This document shows, piece after piece, positions 62,795-64,000 of a stretch of DNA of 64,000 nt. A model generated the notes under the pieces. That model searched no databases. It saw nothing but the letters and a program-made list of their open reading frames with translations, and had not been told where the DNA came from. The stretch comes from Alistipes sp. Lineage in GTDB: Bacteria > Bacteroidota > Bacteroidia > Bacteroidales > Rikenellaceae. The stretch spans positions 1 to 64,000 of the forward strand of contig JAFQFV010000025.1 in assembly GCA_017398555.1 (NCBI GenBank), written 5' to 3'. How positions within the stretch are numbered: the stretch's first letter is position 1; each line of letters starts with the position of its first letter. A program made the translations under genes and the position numbers.

Positions 62795-63958
62795 ATGAAT
62801 ACCTTTTTACTGACCCTGATAACCTTTGCTGTTGCTTTTGTCGGCGTGGCGGTGATACATCCGTATCTCGTGCGCTTTGCCAAGGCAAAAAATATTGTGG
62901 ATAACCCCAATACACGTAAAATTCAAATTCGCCCCGTACCTGTCTTGGGTGGTCTTGCCATCTTCTTCGGAATTGTCGTGGGCATTCTCGCTGCGCATAC
63001 TATTGTACCTTGTGCCGATATGTTTGTCATTCTGGCCTGTATGATGATTATGACCTATGTCGGTGCGTTAGACGATGTATTGGATATCTCTCCGAAGATT
63101 CGCCTTATATCTGAGGTGGCTGTTATTCTGATTCTCATATACATCGGCGGCTTCTCGCTCAACAATTTCCACGGGCTTTGGGGCATCGGAGCACTACCTG
63201 AATGGGCAACAGTTTTGGTGACGATTGTCGCCGTAACGGGAATTATCAACGCCATAAACCTTATTGACGGCGCAGATGGTCTGTTCTCAATATTCTGTAT
63301 GAGCGTCTGCGCGATATATGGCACACTCTTCCTCGCCGTTGGTGATTATCCGCTCTTTGTGCTTGCTGTAGCCGCTATAGGTGCTGTAATTCCGTTCTTG
63401 CTACACAACGCATTCGGCATTGAGTCCAAGATGTTTGTAGGCGATGGTGGCTCGTTGCAGATGGGTGTCGTGCTCTCTGTTTTCGTTATGGAGGCTATTT
63501 GCAAACCCGAATATACAGCTATTGCCGAGGCGCAAAACCTCGCACTCGTTCCATTTGTGCTGGCAACACTCTCGATACCTGTTTTCGATACTCTTAGAGT
63601 GATGATTGCCCGCATTGCCCGCGGTATCTCTCCGCTCATTGGCGATAAGACACACCTCCACCACCTCTTTATCGGTCTGGGAATATCACATATCGGTACG
63701 GCTGTACTCATTACACTGCTCAACTTCTGCGTAGTACTTATATGGCACGCCGCAGCCCGCGGAGGATGCAGTGCCGATGTGCAGCTGTACGTGGTTATCG
63801 GCGCAGCGCTGCTGCTCGATTGGGGCATCTACTACCTTGTTGCGCTGCTCGATAAAACTATTCCACAGAGGATGAACCGCTTGAGAGAGTGGAAGATAAA
63901 TCACCGCCCAAACCGCCGATTATTCGACTTTATGAGAAAAATAGTTGATAAGATGTAG
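62795..63958 (+). CDS. MraY/WecA-type polyprenyl-phosphate sugar-phosphate transferase
   Basis: A 387-residue polytopic enzyme of glycosyltransferase family 4 (MraY/WecA). It transfers a HexNAc-1-phosphate to undecaprenyl phosphate and begins surface glycan synthesis. Motifs are RKIQIRPVPVLGGLAIF, the Asp-Asp of YVGALDDVLDISPKIRL, NLIDGADGLFSI, GDGGSLQMG and the HIHH-like THLHHLFIGLGISH. The last motif and length favour the WecA group over MraY. The stop codon is close to the window end; 63959-64000 holds only a possible TACTTTTG box. Confidence 0.9.
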   Translation: MNTFLLTLITFAVAFVGVAVIHPYLVRFAKAKNIVDNPNTRKIQIRPVPVLGGLAIFFGIVVGILAAHTIVPCADMFVILACMMIMTYVGALDDVLDISPKIRLISEVAVILILIYIGGFSLNNFHGLWGIGALPEWATVLVTIVAVTGIINAINLIDGADGLFSIFCMSVCAIYGTLFLAVGDYPLFVLAVAAIGAVIPFLLHNAFGIESKMFVGDGGSLQMGVVLSVFVMEAICKPEYTAIAEAQNLALVPFVLATLSIPVFDTLRVMIARIARGISPLIGDKTHLHHLFIGLGISHIGTAVLITLLNFCVVLIWHAAARGGCSADVQLYVVIGAALLLDWGIYYLVALLDKTIPQRMNRLREWKINHRPNRRLFDFMRKIVDKM

Positions 63959-64000
63959 GCAAATTGGAAAAAATATATTACTTTTGCGGAGCATTTTAGC

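Noticed and set aside
1-64000. tRNA, rRNA or known riboswitches
   Set aside because: I looked for cloverleaf patterns, CCA ends and conserved riboswitch cores in the gaps and found none I could support; a covariance-model scan would settle it.

Overview
The window is chromosomal DNA from a member of the Bacteroidota, most likely order Bacteroidales; a Rikenellaceae/Alistipes-like genus is my best guess, but the sequence alone does not fix it. Pointers are promoters of the TTTG-N19-22-TAnnTTTG type, weak or absent Shine-Dalgarno sites, a type III glutamine synthetase, DUF4270 and DUF4834 family proteins, a fimbrillin-like surface lipoprotein, a two-gene methylmalonyl-CoA mutase (succinate to propionate) and a large pyruvate:ferredoxin oxidoreductase, which fit an anaerobic fermenter. 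I count 50 protein genes, one cut by the window edge. No rRNA, tRNA, CRISPR array or transposase gene was seen.

Layout. 1-10.2 kb: gap (partial), a lipid-transport pair mlaE-mlaF with a DUF4834 gene, the rpsF-rpsR-rplI ribosomal operon, a YeiH-type exporter, a phosphate-porin-like protein, a secreted PHP phosphoesterase and the yceD-rpmF-plsX operon. 10.3-18.9 kb: a DUF4015 lipoprotein, a sodium:solute symporter, a secreted PDZ-like protein, an FAD oxidoreductase, dut, and a LIM-like/DA1-type metallopeptidase. 19.1-30.3 kb: one rightward cluster with a vWA/PP2C/kinase phosphorylation triad (like E. coli YegL/YegK/YegI and the TerY-P triads), then a LuxE-like acyl-protein synthetase, a LicD phosphotransferase, a GT2 glycosyltransferase, a 41-residue peptide and an 1101-residue surface lipoprotein ending in an SGNH esterase. 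30.5-43.4 kb: pdxA-thrS-infC, mutA-mutB, a small lipoprotein, glnN and a secreted C1 peptidase. 43.4-51 kb: uppP-truB-queA-GT5-DUF4270-topA. 51-64 kb: a thioredoxin-like lipoprotein, a Gfo/Idh/MocA oxidoreductase with tatA and a toroid-fold lipoprotein, nifJ, two tandem S1/P1 nucleases, a ZIP transporter and a WecA/MraY-type transferase.

Two things stand out. First, a family of about 125-130 bp imperfect palindromes (seven complete, several partial) sits at the stop codons of leftward genes only, always in one orientation. The arms differ between copies but stay complementary, one C-C mismatch is constant, and G-T pairs are found almost only on one strand. The centre of most copies looks like a two-way intrinsic terminator. 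Second, the 19.1-30.3 kb cluster joins a signalling triad to genes that look able to modify the cell surface, with a bacterial DA1-like peptidase read divergently from the same 210-bp gap. I propose that cluster as the best candidate for an undescribed system; its function is inferred from domains only.
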